Shown: positions 19,147 to 28,192 of the stretch, piece after piece
How positions within the stretch are numbered: position 1 is the first letter of the stretch
How the letters are laid out: each line of letters begins with the position of its first letter
NCBI RefSeq assembly: GCF_003478035.1
Contig: NZ_QUEP01000002.1
Coordinates: forward strand, 248,001 to 312,000
Source: Clostridium sp. OF03-18AA
GTDB lineage: Bacteria > Bacillota > Clostridia > Lachnospirales > Lachnospiraceae
DNA: 64,000 nucleotides
Direction of reading: 5' to 3'
Made by a program: the position numbers and the translations under genes
The notes under the pieces: generated by a model
Database searches by the model: none
Told to the model about the DNA's origin: nothing
What the model saw: only the letters and a program-made list of their open reading frames with translations

Positions 19147-19168
19147 ATGTGAACTTTTTCTTAACTCA

Positions 19169-19197
19169 TTGTTTTTGAGCCAGAAATATGCTAAACT
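19169..19197 (+). promoter_or_regulatory. putative promoter before DUF4321 gene
   Basis: TTGTTT (19169-19174), 17-nt spacer, TAAACT (19192-19197). Reasonable but not perfect match; the position just upstream of a hairpin leader and the DUF4321 start supports it. Confidence 0.5.
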
Positions 19198-19211
19198 TCT
19201 GTGCATAAAGT

Positions 19212-19236
19212 GCCGGGACTGCTATGCGGTCCCGGC
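19212..19236 (+). other. hairpin in 5' leader of DUF4321 gene
   Basis: GCCGGGAC (19212-19219) and GTCCCGGC (19229-19236) are exact complements around a 9-nt loop. The ribosome site GGGAGGAA follows after 4 nt, so the hairpin may shape translation initiation. Confidence 0.5.
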
Positions 19237-19256
19237 GATCGGGAGGAATCAACAGT

Positions 19257-19508
19257 ATGAAAAGTAAAAGCTCCTGGGTCCTGCTTCTCCTTCTGCTTTC
19301 CGGGATCGTTCTTGGAGGCTTTATCGGAGAGATGACAGCGAGAGTGCCGGGACTTTCCTGGTTAAATTTCGGGGAATCGTTCGGACTGAACGATCCGCTC
19401 GTCTTAAACCTCGGGATCCTTGTGATCACGTTCGGACTCAGCATCCGGATCACGATGGCGAGCATCATCGGCGTGATCGTTGCGATCCTGATCTACCGTT
19501 TCCTGTAG
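19257..19508 (+). CDS. DUF4321 small membrane protein
   Basis: 83 residues with a hydrophobic segment at each end: SWVLLLLLLSGIVLGGFIGE and a C-terminal LGILVITFGLSIRITMASIIG run. Between them lies LSWLNFGESFGLNDPLVLNL, the typical DUF4321 pattern. Function unknown. ATG 19257 follows CGGGAGGAATCAACAGT, a good ribosome site. It sits upstream of radC and the mre genes, which suggests but does not show an envelope role. Confidence 0.8.
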   Translation: MKSKSSWVLLLLLLSGIVLGGFIGEMTARVPGLSWLNFGESFGLNDPLVLNLGILVITFGLSIRITMASIIGVIVAILIYRFL

Positions 19509-19618
19509 GAAGATCTGTTTTCCGGGAAACTTCTGTCAGCCGGGGAATGTACGGATGACAAAAAGGGGATATCTGCCGCACCGTGTACCTGGAGAGACCG
19601 GAAAGGCGGGATGTCAGT

Positions 19619-20326
19619 ATGGAAAAGAAATGTGGAAAGACGATGAAGGGGCTGCCGGTCTCGGAGCGCCCTTATGAGAAGGTGCTGGAGAAAGGCCCGG
19701 CGTCGCTTTCTGATGCGGAACTCCTCTCCGTGATCCTGCGATCCGGGACAAAGAATATCCCGGTGCGGGAGATGGCGGAGGAGATTCTGAATTCCGGAAA
19801 TCCACCGGGGCTGGCGGGACTCCTCCATGGCGCCGTGGAGGATTATAAAGAGATCCGCGGGGTCGGGGAAGTGAAAGCGATCCAGCTCGCGTGCGTCGGA
19901 GAACTTTCGGCGAGGATCTGGAAAACGGCGGCATCAGAAAAGACGGTCGTTTTTGATGCGCCGTCAAAGGTGGCTGCATTCTATATGGAGGAAATGCGCC
20001 ATCTGGAACAGGAGAATCTGAAACTTCTGCTTTTGAATACAAAGAACATTCTGTTAAAGGATACAACAGTCTCGATCGGAACGGTGAATGCCTCCTGCGC
20101 GACGCCGCGGGAGATCTTTATCGAGGCGCTGCGGTCCAGGGCCTGCGGGATCATTCTGCTCCACAACCATCCAAGCGGGGATCCGACGCCGAGCAGGGAG
20201 GACTGCCTCTTTACAGAACGTGTCATGGAAGCAGGAAAGCTCATGGGAGTCCCGCTTCTGGACCATATCATTATCGGAGATAATTCCTATGTGAGCCTGA
20301 GAGAACGGGGAATTTTTGAAACATGA
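19619..20326 (+). CDS. radC: RadC family JAB/MPN-domain protein
   Basis: 235 residues. N-terminal helix-hairpin-helix part (LPVSERPYEKVLEKGPASLSDAELL through EIRGVGEVKAIQL) and C-terminal JAB1/MPN metalloprotease-like domain with the metal motif HNHPSGDPTPSREDC. Named DNA repair protein RadC historically, but the repair role has been withdrawn in E. coli; true function unknown. I prefer ATG 19619, since it begins the conserved domain; GTG 19583 is possible. It overlaps mreC by 4 nt, an arrangement conserved in many Firmicutes. Confidence 0.9.
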   Translation: MEKKCGKTMKGLPVSERPYEKVLEKGPASLSDAELLSVILRSGTKNIPVREMAEEILNSGNPPGLAGLLHGAVEDYKEIRGVGEVKAIQLACVGELSARIWKTAASEKTVVFDAPSKVAAFYMEEMRHLEQENLKLLLLNTKNILLKDTTVSIGTVNASCATPREIFIEALRSRACGIILLHNHPSGDPTPSREDCLFTERVMEAGKLMGVPLLDHIIIGDNSYVSLRERGIFET

Positions 20327-21168
20327 AAAACAATACGAAATATTTTCTATTTGGACTGTCGCTTCTCTGTATCTGTATGATCGGTATTACGACGATCAGG
20401 GGAAGCATCTTAAATCCGCTGCGGACCGCGGTGGGATATGTGCTGGTGCCGATCCAGTCCGGTGTGAACAGGGTCGGCGGCGGACTTTACAATGAACTGA
20501 GCAGCGTCGGAAAACTGAAGACGGCTCTGGCAGAGAATGAGACCTTAAAGACGAGAGTGGATGAGCTGACGGAGGAAAATACGAGACTCCGCTCGGAACA
20601 GTTCGAGCTGGAGCGCCTCAGAAGTCTCTATGAACTGGATCAGGAATATATGCAGTACCATAAGATCGGTGCCCGTATCATCGCAAAAGACTCGAGTTCC
20701 TGGTTTTCCGTATTCCGGATCGACAAAGGATCCGATGACGGGATCAAAGAGGATATGAACGTCATCGCCGGAGGCGGTCTTGTCGGTATCGTCACAGATG
20801 TGGGAGCGAACTACGCGACAGTCCGCTCGATCATCGATGACTCCAGCCGTGTGAGCGCCATGGCGCAGCAGTCCGGGGATTCCTGTATCGTCGCGGGAGA
20901 TCTTCAGCTGTTTAAAGACGGCCGGTTAAAGCTTTCCTATATGGAAAAGGACGATGATATCAAGGATGGCGACATGATCGTCACTTCCAATATCAGCGGA
21001 AAATTCCTGCCGGGGATCCTCGTGGGGTATGCGACGGACATCACGGTGGATTACAACGACAACCTGACGAAATCGGGATACCTGATCCCTGCCGCGAGAT
21101 TCGACAGACTTCAGGAGGTCCTGGTGATCACAGACTTAAAGGATGCGGGGCCGGAGATCAATGAATAG
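20323..21168 (+). CDS. mreC: rod shape-determining protein MreC
   Basis: Bitopic membrane protein that organises the elongasome outside the membrane. One N-terminal TM segment (about residues 7-25), a coiled coil rich in Glu/Leu heptads (about 62-105, ENETLKTRVDELTEENTRLR), then the beta-rich MreC domain (IIAKDSSSWFSVFRIDKGSDDG onwards). 281 residues is normal. Start overlaps radC, end overlaps mreD, and PBP2 follows, so the shape genes are one operon. Confidence 0.94.
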   Translation: MKNNTKYFLFGLSLLCICMIGITTIRGSILNPLRTAVGYVLVPIQSGVNRVGGGLYNELSSVGKLKTALAENETLKTRVDELTEENTRLRSEQFELERLRSLYELDQEYMQYHKIGARIIAKDSSSWFSVFRIDKGSDDGIKEDMNVIAGGGLVGIVTDVGANYATVRSIIDDSSRVSAMAQQSGDSCIVAGDLQLFKDGRLKLSYMEKDDDIKDGDMIVTSNISGKFLPGILVGYATDITVDYNDNLTKSGYLIPAARFDRLQEVLVITDLKDAGPEINE

Positions 21169-21691
21169 CAATATGAAGCGGATCATCGCGAGTTTTCTGC
21201 TGGTGATCCTGGCATTTATCGTGCAGACCTGTATTTTCCCGCTGCTGCCGTTCCTGGCGGTATATCCGAATCTCATGGTGATCCTTGTCTTTTCCTTCGG
21301 GTTTATCCGGGGAAGTGCCTGGGGGATGGGATACGGACTGATCGCGGGACTTCTGATGGACCTCTCGTCCGGAGGTCCGCTCGGATTTCACACGCTGATC
21401 TTTATCTGGATGGGCTATGTAAACGGAATCTGCACGAAGTATTATTATGAGGACTATATTACGCTGCCGCTGGTGCTTTCAGCGCTGAACGAAATGTTTT
21501 ATAATTTCTATCTTTATGTATTCGGCTTCCTGGTGCGGGGAAGATTACATTTCGGCTATTATTTCATCAACATTATCCTGCCGGAGACGATCTTCACCGT
21601 GGTGACAACACTGATCCTGTACCGGCTGTTCCTCTATATCAGCCGCAGACTGGAAGAGATGGAAAAAAGGAGAGACACAACGATTGTTTAA
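21161..21691 (+). CDS. mreD: rod shape-determining protein MreD
   Basis: 176-residue polytopic membrane protein (about five TM segments) with MreD features: FPLLPFLAVYPNLMVILVFSFG and GLIAGLLMDLSSGGPLGFHTL. Works with MreC, RodA and PBP2 in lateral wall synthesis. ATG 21161 overlaps mreC by 8 nt and is preferred to the upstream in-frame 21143, which lies deep in mreC. The gene ends 8 nt inside the PBP2 start. Confidence 0.92.
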   Translation: MNSNMKRIIASFLLVILAFIVQTCIFPLLPFLAVYPNLMVILVFSFGFIRGSAWGMGYGLIAGLLMDLSSGGPLGFHTLIFIWMGYVNGICTKYYYEDYITLPLVLSALNEMFYNFYLYVFGFLVRGRLHFGYYFINIILPETIFTVVTTLILYRLFLYISRRLEEMEKRRDTTIV

Positions 21692-24563
21692 CGATTTTTC
21701 TGAAATTCTGAAAGAGTTTATGAAAAAGCTGCTGTCGTCAAGACTTGTGATCCTGGCGGTGGTATTTGTGGGGCTGTACGCGATCCTTGGCATGCGCCTG
21801 TTCAAACTTCAGATCATGGAAGGAGAGCAGTACCAGGAAAACTATATGGCAAAGACGGAAAAAAAGATCAGTCTTGCCGGTACCCGCGGAAATATTTATG
21901 ACAGAAACGGGAATCTTCTTGCATATAATAAACTGTCGTACAATGTGACGCTTCAGGATAACGGAGATTACAAAAGATCCAACGACAGAAACCGGATGCT
22001 CCTGGAGCTTGTCCGGGTCTTAAACCGTCACGGCGAGAACGTGGAAGGAGATTTTTCCGTGGGTTATGACTCCTCCGGGAATATGATCTTCACGACCACC
22101 AGCGAGGCGGCGAGAAAACGCTTTTTGAGCGACTATTACGGATTAAAAAAGACGGATGAACTGGATGACGCGGATGGAAAATATCCGTCCGATGTGACGG
22201 CCAGGGAAGTCTTTGACGCCAGGGTAAAATATTACGGTCTGGACCAGCTGAAGGATGACAATGACAACCCGATCGAACTTACCGATGAGGAAGCTCTCGG
22301 GATCATCAATATCCGCTATACGATGGGACTCACCGCGTACCGGAAATATGAGTCCACCACGATCGCCTCTGACGTCAGCAAGGAGACGATGACGGATGTT
22401 CTCGAAAACTCCGCGAACTTAAAAGGCGTCGGCATCGAGGAATCAACGATCCGTGTATACAATGACAGCGTTTATTTTGCACCGATCATCGGATACATCG
22501 GAAAAGTCTGGGATGATGAGCTCGAAAAACTCCGGGAGACGAATCCGGACTATGAGCTGACGGACCTTGTCGGAAAGACCGGGATCGAGGCATCCATGGA
22601 GACGGAGCTTCAGGGAAAGAAGGGTTCCCAGACTATGTATGTGGACAGTATGGGACGGATCCTTGAGGTCGTTAAGAGAACAGAGCCGGAGGCAGGACAT
22701 GACATCTACCTGACACTGGACCGGGATCTCCAGATCGGTGTGTATCATATTCTGGAGCAGCAGCTTGCCGGTATCATCACGGACAAGCTCGTGAACCGTG
22801 ATCTTGATGACAACGATTACAAGAAGGCGGCAAATATCCCGATCCCTGTGAAGGATGTCTACTACCAGCTGATCAACAACAATGTCCTGGACCTTGCAGC
22901 GTTTTCCGCGCCGGAGGCGTCCCAGACAGAGAAAAACATCTATGCGAAGTACAGCCAGTCGAGAGAACAGATCCTCGCACAGATCCGGAGCGAGCTCACG
23001 GATGGATCCGCGAGAAAGATGGCAGACCTGCCGGAAGACATGTTTGCCTACATGCAGTATATCTATACGTTGCTTTCCGACCGTGGGATCATACAGACAG
23101 ACAAGATCGACCAGGAGTCTGACACATACAACGCATGGAAGAACGATTCCATCAGCCTCAGGGATTACCTGTACGACGGGATCGCGGAGAGCTGGATCGA
23201 CACGACAAAGCTGAAGATCGAGTCCAGATACTCTGATGCGGACAGTATTTACCAGACGATCGTGGAATATGTGATGGATGACCTGCAGAACGATGCGGCG
23301 TTCACGAAGAAGATCTTCCGCTACCTTGTCAATAACGGCACCGTGTCCGGAAAGGAACTCTGCCTCGCCCTCTATGACCAGAATATTCTGGCTTACGACG
23401 AGAATGAAGTCCAGATGCTGGAGGCGGGCGGAGATGAGTACGCATTCCAGTTTATCAGAAACAAGATCTCCGATATCGAGATCACACCTGCCCAGCTTGC
23501 CCTGGACCCGTGTTCTGCCAGTGCCGTGATCACGGACGTCAACACCGGTGAGGTGCGGGCACTCGTGACCTACCCGAGCTACGACAACAACAAGTTCTCC
23601 GGAACCGTGGATGCGGAGTATTACAACAAGTTAAATAACGATCAGTCCCTGCCGCTCTTTAACAATGCCACACAGGCACAGAAGGCGCCTGGATCGACCT
23701 TCAAGCCGATCATCGCGGTGGCGGCTCTTGAGGAAGGCGTGATCGGGCTGAATGATACGGTGAACTGTACCGGTATCTACAAGGAGATCACACCGGCGCT
23801 GCGCTGCTGGATCTACCCGGGACAGCATGGACCTCTCGATGTGGTCCACGGCATCCAGAACTCCTGCAACGTGTTCTTCTCTGAGATGGGACACCGCCTC
23901 TCCATGGATGAAAACGGAAACTATTCACCGGAACTCGGTATCGAGAAGATCCGAAAGTATGCGTCCATGTTCGGACTCGATGAGACATCCGGAATCGAGA
24001 TTGCTGAGAGAGAGCCGCAGATGACGACGGAGAAACCGGAGGCATCTTCGATCGGACAGGGTAAAAACTCTTACTCCAATATCCAGCTTTCCAGATATAT
24101 CACGGCAGTTGCCAATAAGGGAACGGTATTCAAACTGAGTCTGCTCGACAAGATGACGGATTCCCAGGGAAATCTCTTAAAAGATTTCACACCGGAAGTA
24201 CGTTCGACCATCGACGTCAAAGATTCCACATGGAACGCTGTCCACACCGGAATGCGCCGTGTAATCTCGGATGGTTCTGCGAGGAAGATCTTCAGTGACC
24301 TGGAAGTCGATATCGCAGGTAAGACGGGTACTGCCGAGGAGATAAAAAATGGACACCGCGTCAACCACGCGTTCTTCGTTTCCTTTGCTCCATACCAGAA
24401 TCCGGAGATCGCGGTGACGGTGAATATCCCATACGGATATTCTTCCTCCAACGCGGCGACGGCGGCGAAAAATATTTACCGGTTCTACTACGGATATACA
24501 GACCTGAATTACATTCTGAATAACAGTGCGCTGAACTCTTCGAACGTAGAGATCGGAGACTAG
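21684..24563 (+). CDS. mrdA: penicillin-binding protein 2 (class B transpeptidase of the elongasome)
   Basis: 959-residue class B PBP: N-terminal TM anchor (about residues 15-35, VILAVVFVGLYAILGMRLF), pedestal domain beginning GTRGNIYDRNGNLLAYN, then transpeptidase with SxxK in APGSTFKP (Ser671, Lys674), SxN in SCN (Ser727-Asn729) and KTGT (Lys880). A long insert (about residues 350-590) between pedestal and active site is usual for clostridial PBP2 and explains the size relative to about 630 in E. coli. The start is TTG 21684 behind AAAGGAGAG; ATG 21720 is a less likely alternative. Partner of the RodA-like SEDS protein encoded downstream. Confidence 0.93.
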   Translation: MFNDFSEILKEFMKKLLSSRLVILAVVFVGLYAILGMRLFKLQIMEGEQYQENYMAKTEKKISLAGTRGNIYDRNGNLLAYNKLSYNVTLQDNGDYKRSNDRNRMLLELVRVLNRHGENVEGDFSVGYDSSGNMIFTTTSEAARKRFLSDYYGLKKTDELDDADGKYPSDVTAREVFDARVKYYGLDQLKDDNDNPIELTDEEALGIINIRYTMGLTAYRKYESTTIASDVSKETMTDVLENSANLKGVGIEESTIRVYNDSVYFAPIIGYIGKVWDDELEKLRETNPDYELTDLVGKTGIEASMETELQGKKGSQTMYVDSMGRILEVVKRTEPEAGHDIYLTLDRDLQIGVYHILEQQLAGIITDKLVNRDLDDNDYKKAANIPIPVKDVYYQLINNNVLDLAAFSAPEASQTEKNIYAKYSQSREQILAQIRSELTDGSARKMADLPEDMFAYMQYIYTLLSDRGIIQTDKIDQESDTYNAWKNDSISLRDYLYDGIAESWIDTTKLKIESRYSDADSIYQTIVEYVMDDLQNDAAFTKKIFRYLVNNGTVSGKELCLALYDQNILAYDENEVQMLEAGGDEYAFQFIRNKISDIEITPAQLALDPCSASAVITDVNTGEVRALVTYPSYDNNKFSGTVDAEYYNKLNNDQSLPLFNNATQAQKAPGSTFKPIIAVAALEEGVIGLNDTVNCTGIYKEITPALRCWIYPGQHGPLDVVHGIQNSCNVFFSEMGHRLSMDENGNYSPELGIEKIRKYASMFGLDETSGIEIAEREPQMTTEKPEASSIGQGKNSYSNIQLSRYITAVANKGTVFKLSLLDKMTDSQGNLLKDFTPEVRSTIDVKDSTWNAVHTGMRRVISDGSARKIFSDLEVDIAGKTGTAEEIKNGHRVNHAFFVSFAPYQNPEIAVTVNIPYGYSSSNAATAAKNIYRFYYGYTDLNYILNNSALNSSNVEIGD

Positions 24564-24590
24564 TCTGCGCACTGCACAGACAAAATGTTG

Positions 24591-24614
24591 CAGCCCGGCG
24601 AAACTGCCGGGCTG
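24591..24614 (+). terminator. hairpin after PBP2 gene, possible terminator
   Basis: CAGCCCGGC (24591-24599) pairs exactly with GCCGGGCTG (24606-24614), 6-nt loop. No T-run follows (TAAGGCG), so partial termination or RNA stabilisation at the mre-min junction is possible. Confidence 0.45.
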
Positions 24615-24678
24615 TAAGGCGTTGACGGACCGGCGGTCTGGCGCACCTGTCAAAGTTACATAAAAGGGGGATTTCAAG

Positions 24679-25344
24679 ATGAAAGAAGCTGTCGTAATCA
24701 AGGGAAATAAAGCCGGAATGACGGTTTATCTGGAGAAAGACCTGGATTTTGAGAAAGTTCTTCAGGCGATTGCAAAGAAGTTCAAGGCGACGGCGAAATT
24801 CTGGGGAGCTGCCCAGATGACGCTGACCCTGGAGGGACGGGACCTGACTCCGGAGGAAGAGTACCGTATTGTGCAGACGATCACGGAAAATTCCGATATC
24901 GAGGTGCTGTGTCTTCTCGACACGGACGGAAACCGGACGAGAAAATGTGAGAAAGCACTCAATGAGAGACTGATGGAGCTGTCTTCCCTCACAGGTCAGT
25001 TTTATAAAGGGAATCTCCGGGACGGGGACGAGCTGGAATCAGAGGCCAGCATCGTGGTGATCGGTGATGTGGAAAAAGGAGCAAAAGTCAGCGCAAAAGG
25101 GAACATCATCATTTTAGGAGCGCTCCGCGGGGCGGCCCATGCGGGGATCTGCGGAAATGAGGATGCGGTGATCGTTGCTTTTGAGATGGCACCGATATCG
25201 GTCCGGATCGCGGGACTTTCCCTGAAAAAAGCGGAGAAAGGACGCCATCTTGGGCGCGGTCCGATGATGATCCTCTCTGAGAACGGAAAAGTTGTCGAAG
25301 AACCGATCAAAAAGAGCTTTCTGAGTGCGCTGAATTTTATATAA
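24679..25344 (+). CDS. minC: septum site-determining protein MinC
   Basis: FtsZ polymer antagonist that blocks division at cell poles. 221 residues: N-terminal MinC_N domain (about 1-105), then the C-terminal beta-helix that binds MinD, seen in LRDGDELESEASIVVIGDVEKGAKVSAKGNIIILGALRGAAHAG (split around residues 113-155) and IAGLSLK. ATG 24679 follows AAAAGGGGGAT. minD and minE follow, after a gap with its own leader. Confidence 0.93.
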   Translation: MKEAVVIKGNKAGMTVYLEKDLDFEKVLQAIAKKFKATAKFWGAAQMTLTLEGRDLTPEEEYRIVQTITENSDIEVLCLLDTDGNRTRKCEKALNERLMELSSLTGQFYKGNLRDGDELESEASIVVIGDVEKGAKVSAKGNIIILGALRGAAHAGICGNEDAVIVAFEMAPISVRIAGLSLKKAEKGRHLGRGPMMILSENGKVVEEPIKKSFLSALNFI

Positions 25345-25421
25345 AAGAGGTCCGTATCAGTTTCCTTTTATAAAGCTTTTATAAAATCTATTTTTTACTG
25401 GAATTTTTTGCTTTTTTCATG

Positions 25422-25427
25422 TAAAAT
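25422..25427 (+). promoter_or_regulatory. possible -10 element for minD
   Basis: TAAAAT at 25422-25427; the -35 region 17 nt upstream (TGGAAT) is poor. Position fits, because the structured minD leader starts about 10 nt downstream. Confidence 0.35.
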
Positions 25428-25436
25428 ATATCTTGT

Positions 25437-25531
25437 GGTACCAGGGGCAAAGATCAGAAAACGGGTGCAGGTCTGCCCGCAGGAAAATTTTTGAGCTTTT
25501 GCCAATCCGGTATCAATCTCTGAAAACAGAG
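25437..25531 (+). ncRNA. structured 5' leader of minD
   Basis: Long imperfect helix: GGTACC (25437-25442) with GGTATC (25509-25514), GG with CC (25507-25508), and GGCAAA (25446-25451) with TTTGCC (25498-25503). A small CGGG/CCCG hairpin lies in the loop region, and a separate CTCTG-aaaa-CAGAG hairpin follows at 25518-25531. No T-run, so not a terminator. No known riboswitch class is recognised. Confidence 0.45.
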
Positions 25532-25574
25532 GAGATGCGAGTACATTCATAACTTAATACAGGAGGATATTCTT

Positions 25575-26366
25575 ATGAGTGAAGTCATTGTTGTTACATC
25601 CGGAAAAGGGGGTGTTGGCAAGACGACGACCTCAGCGAATGTCGGTACAGGACTTGCCATGCTCGGGGAGAAAGTGATCCTGATCGATACAGATATCGGT
25701 CTCAGGAATCTCGACGTGGTGATGGGACTGGAGAACCGCATCGTCTACAACCTTGTGGACGTCGTGGAGGGGAATTGCCGTCTGAAGCAGGCACTGATAA
25801 AGGACAAAAGATATCCGAACCTGTTTTTACTTCCGTCCGCCCAGACCAGGGACAAGTCCTCCGTGACTCCCGGTCAGATGCGAAAGCTGGTGGATGATCT
25901 GAGAGAAGAGTGTGATTATGTACTGTTAGACTGTCCTGCGGGGATCGAGCAGGGATTTAAAAACGCCATTGCCGGAGCGGACCGTGCTTTTGTCGTCACG
26001 ACTCCCGAGGTATCGGCGATCCGTGACGCAGACCGGATCATCGGCCTGCTGGAGGCGGAAGAAATCTCAAAGATGGATCTCATCGTGAACCGGATCCGGA
26101 TGGATATGGTCCGGAGGGGGGATATGATGTCGATGGAAGATGTGACGGATATCCTTGGAATCCCGATCCTCGGCGCGATCCCGGACGATGAGGAGATCGT
26201 GATCTCCACGAACCAGGGGGAACCTCTGGTGGGAATGAATTCCTTTGCCGGACAGGCTTATCTTAACATCTGTAAGCGGATACTTGGTCAGGAGGTGCCG
26301 CTTATGGGGCTTGAGAAAAACAAAGGATTCTTCCATATGTTTAGCGGCCTCTTAAAGAGGGCATAA
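25575..26366 (+). CDS. minD: septum site-determining ATPase MinD
   Basis: Deviant Walker A ATPase of the ParA/MinD family, recruited to the membrane in its ATP form to bring MinC to the poles. Motif KGGVGKTTTSANVG at residues 10-23, IDTDIGLRNLDVVMGLENR, DCPAGIEQGF and a C-terminal amphipathic helix (GLEKNKGFFHMFSGLLKRA) that serves as membrane anchor. 263 residues. AGGAGG precedes ATG 25575. minE starts at the next base after the stop. Confidence 0.96.
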   Translation: MSEVIVVTSGKGGVGKTTTSANVGTGLAMLGEKVILIDTDIGLRNLDVVMGLENRIVYNLVDVVEGNCRLKQALIKDKRYPNLFLLPSAQTRDKSSVTPGQMRKLVDDLREECDYVLLDCPAGIEQGFKNAIAGADRAFVVTTPEVSAIRDADRIIGLLEAEEISKMDLIVNRIRMDMVRRGDMMSMEDVTDILGIPILGAIPDDEEIVISTNQGEPLVGMNSFAGQAYLNICKRILGQEVPLMGLEKNKGFFHMFSGLLKRA

Positions 26367-26651
26367 ATGAAAAAGAGACTGTTCCATATCCTGACAGGGA
26401 GAAATTCCGGAAGTATCGCGAAAAAACGGCTTGAATTTCTGCTGATCGCGGACCGGGCCGGATGTACGCCGGAAATCCTGGAGATGTTAAAAAACGACAT
26501 GATAAAAGTCATATCAAGATATATGATGATCGATCCGGAACAACTGGAGGTCAAGGTGATCCACATGGATCAGAGAAAGGCGGGAGAAAAGCTCCCGGTC
26601 CTGTATGCCAGTGTTCCGGTTCGGGAACTGCTGGTTAAGGGGACATTTTAA
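26367..26651 (+). CDS. minE: cell division topological specificity factor MinE
   Basis: 94 residues; stimulates MinD ATPase and drives Min oscillation. N-terminal part (LFHILTGRNSGSIAKKRLEFLLIADRAG) is the MinD-binding region, the rest the dimerisation domain ending in VKVIHMDQRKAGEKLPVLYASVPV. Presence of MinE, rather than DivIVA/MinJ alone, implies an oscillating system, as in other clostridia. Directly abuts minD. Confidence 0.93.
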   Translation: MKKRLFHILTGRNSGSIAKKRLEFLLIADRAGCTPEILEMLKNDMIKVISRYMMIDPEQLEVKVIHMDQRKAGEKLPVLYASVPVRELLVKGTF

Positions 26652-26654
26652 TAC

Positions 26655-27785
26655 ATGCTTTCAGAATACAATTTTAAAAACTTCAATTTCCGTCTGTTGT
26701 TCTACGCCCTGGCGTTAAATGTGATCGGGCTTCTTGTGATCAACAGTGCGGTAAACGGAGACAGAAGCTATATCAACCGCCAGTTGATCGGCCTTTTTGG
26801 CGGACTGGTGATCATGATCTTCCTGGCTCTGATGGATTACCACAAACTGATGCGCTGTACCGGCGTGATCTATCTTGCCTGTGTGGCGATCCTGCTGGCG
26901 ATCATTGTCGCAGGACAGTTTGGAGGAGCCGGAACGGGTGCGAGACGCTGGATCACACTTCCTGTGATCGGACGCTTCCAGCCGTCGGAATTTGTTAAGA
27001 TCGGTCTGATCATTTTCTTCTCCTGGTTTCTGCAGCGAAATCAGGAGAAGATCAACGATCCCCGCACATTGATCATCGTCGGGGCTTTTGCTGCGGTTCC
27101 GCTGCTTCTCATTATGAAACAGCCGGACCTGTCCACGAGTATCGTTATCGTGTTCATTATTGTATGCCTGATCTTTGTCGCAGGACTCAGCTATAAGTGG
27201 ATCATCGGCGCGGCTGCTGTTGGGATCCCGGGGCTGGCACTCACGGTATTTCTTGCTGAGCGGGGCGCTGTTCCGTTCCTGACAGGATATCAGGTAAACC
27301 GAATCCTCGCCTTCATCAATCCGGGAAAATTCGCAGACTTAAATGTCCAGCAGGATAACTCAAAGATGGCGATCGGATCGGGAATGCTGTATGGAAAAGG
27401 TCTGCTCAACGAGACGGCCATTTCCGTAAAAAACGGAAATTTCTTATCTGAGGAACACACCGATTTTATTTTTGCCGTGATCGGTGAGGAGATGGGGTTT
27501 GTGGGCTGCATGCTTGTGCTGGTCCTCTACCTTCTCTTCGTATTTGAATGCCTGCGAATGGCAGGGAGAACGAGAGATCTGACCGGAAAGCTCCTCTGTA
27601 CGGGGATGGCTGCTCTCGTTGGATTCCAGGCATTTACAAACATTGCGGTTGCCACCGGGATTTTCCCGAATACCGGACTTCCGCTTCCATTTATCAGTTA
27701 TGGTGTAAGTTCTCTGGTAAGTCTTTATATCGGCATCGGCGTTCTTTTAAACGTCGGACTGCAGCAAAATAAACTGGAATTCTAG
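26655..27785 (+). CDS. rodA: SEDS-family peptidoglycan glycosyltransferase RodA
   Basis: 376-residue protein with about ten TM segments. SEDS signatures: [23 protein letters not shown] (about residues 96-118), the large loop with [15 protein letters not shown] and the C-terminal [21 protein letters not shown]. RodA polymerises lipid II together with the class B PBP2 encoded upstream. FtsW is the alternative; linkage to mre/PBP2/min genes favours RodA. Starts 3 nt after minE. Confidence 0.9.
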   Translation: MLSEYNFKNFNFRLLFYALALNVIGLLVINSAVNGDRSYINRQLIGLFGGLVIMIFLALMDYHKLMRCTGVIYLACVAILLAIIVAGQFGGAGTGARRWITLPVIGRFQPSEFVKIGLIIFFSWFLQRNQEKINDPRTLIIVGAFAAVPLLLIMKQPDLSTSIVIVFIIVCLIFVAGLSYKWIIGAAAVGIPGLALTVFLAERGAVPFLTGYQVNRILAFINPGKFADLNVQQDNSKMAIGSGMLYGKGLLNETAISVKNGNFLSEEHTDFIFAVIGEEMGFVGCMLVLVLYLLFVFECLRMAGRTRDLTGKLLCTGMAALVGFQAFTNIAVATGIFPNTGLPLPFISYGVSSLVSLYIGIGVLLNVGLQQNKLEF

Positions 27786-27796
27786 GAGGTATTCTT

Positions 27797-28192
27797 ATGA
27801 ATGTTGGACTGATCGCGCATGATTCCAAAAAGAAACTGATGCAGAACTTCTGTATCGCGTATAAAGGGATCTTAAGTAAACATAACCTCTATGCGACCGG
27901 AACGACCGGAAAACTCATTGAGGAAGTCACAAATTTAAATATCCATAAATTCCTTCCTGGCCACCTTGGCGGGGAGCAGCAGATGGGAGCACAGATCGAG
28001 AACAATGATATCGATCTTGTGATCTTCCTGAGAGACCCGCTGTCACCGAAGTCCCACGAGCCGGATGTCAACAAGGCGGTGAGACTCTGCGATATCCACA
28101 ACGTCCCGCTTGCGACAAACCTTGCGACAGCAGAGCTTCTGATCAAGGCTCTGGATCGCGGAGATCTTGAGTGGCGTGAGATGTATAAGTAA
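27797..28192 (+). CDS. mgsA: methylglyoxal synthase
   Basis: 131-residue cytoplasmic enzyme converting dihydroxyacetone phosphate to methylglyoxal and phosphate, a bypass of glycolysis under phosphate limitation. The family pattern is clear: IAHDSKK (phosphate site), [27 protein letters not shown] and the catalytic aspartate segment [18 protein letters not shown] 27797 has TAGGAGG upstream. The last base overlaps the start of the following carboxypeptidase gene. The link to cell-wall genes is positional only. Confidence 0.95.
   Translation: MNVGLIAHDSKKKLMQNFCIAYKGILSKHNLYATGTTGKLIEEVTNLNIHKFLPGHLGGEQQMGAQIENNDIDLVIFLRDPLSPKSHEPDVNKAVRLCDIHNVPLATNLATAELLIKALDRGDLEWREMYK

Noticed and set aside
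21684..24563. PBP2 length (959 residues) as a possible fusion
   Set aside because: The extra length is an insert before the transpeptidase domain common in clostridial PBP2; no foreign domain is visible.
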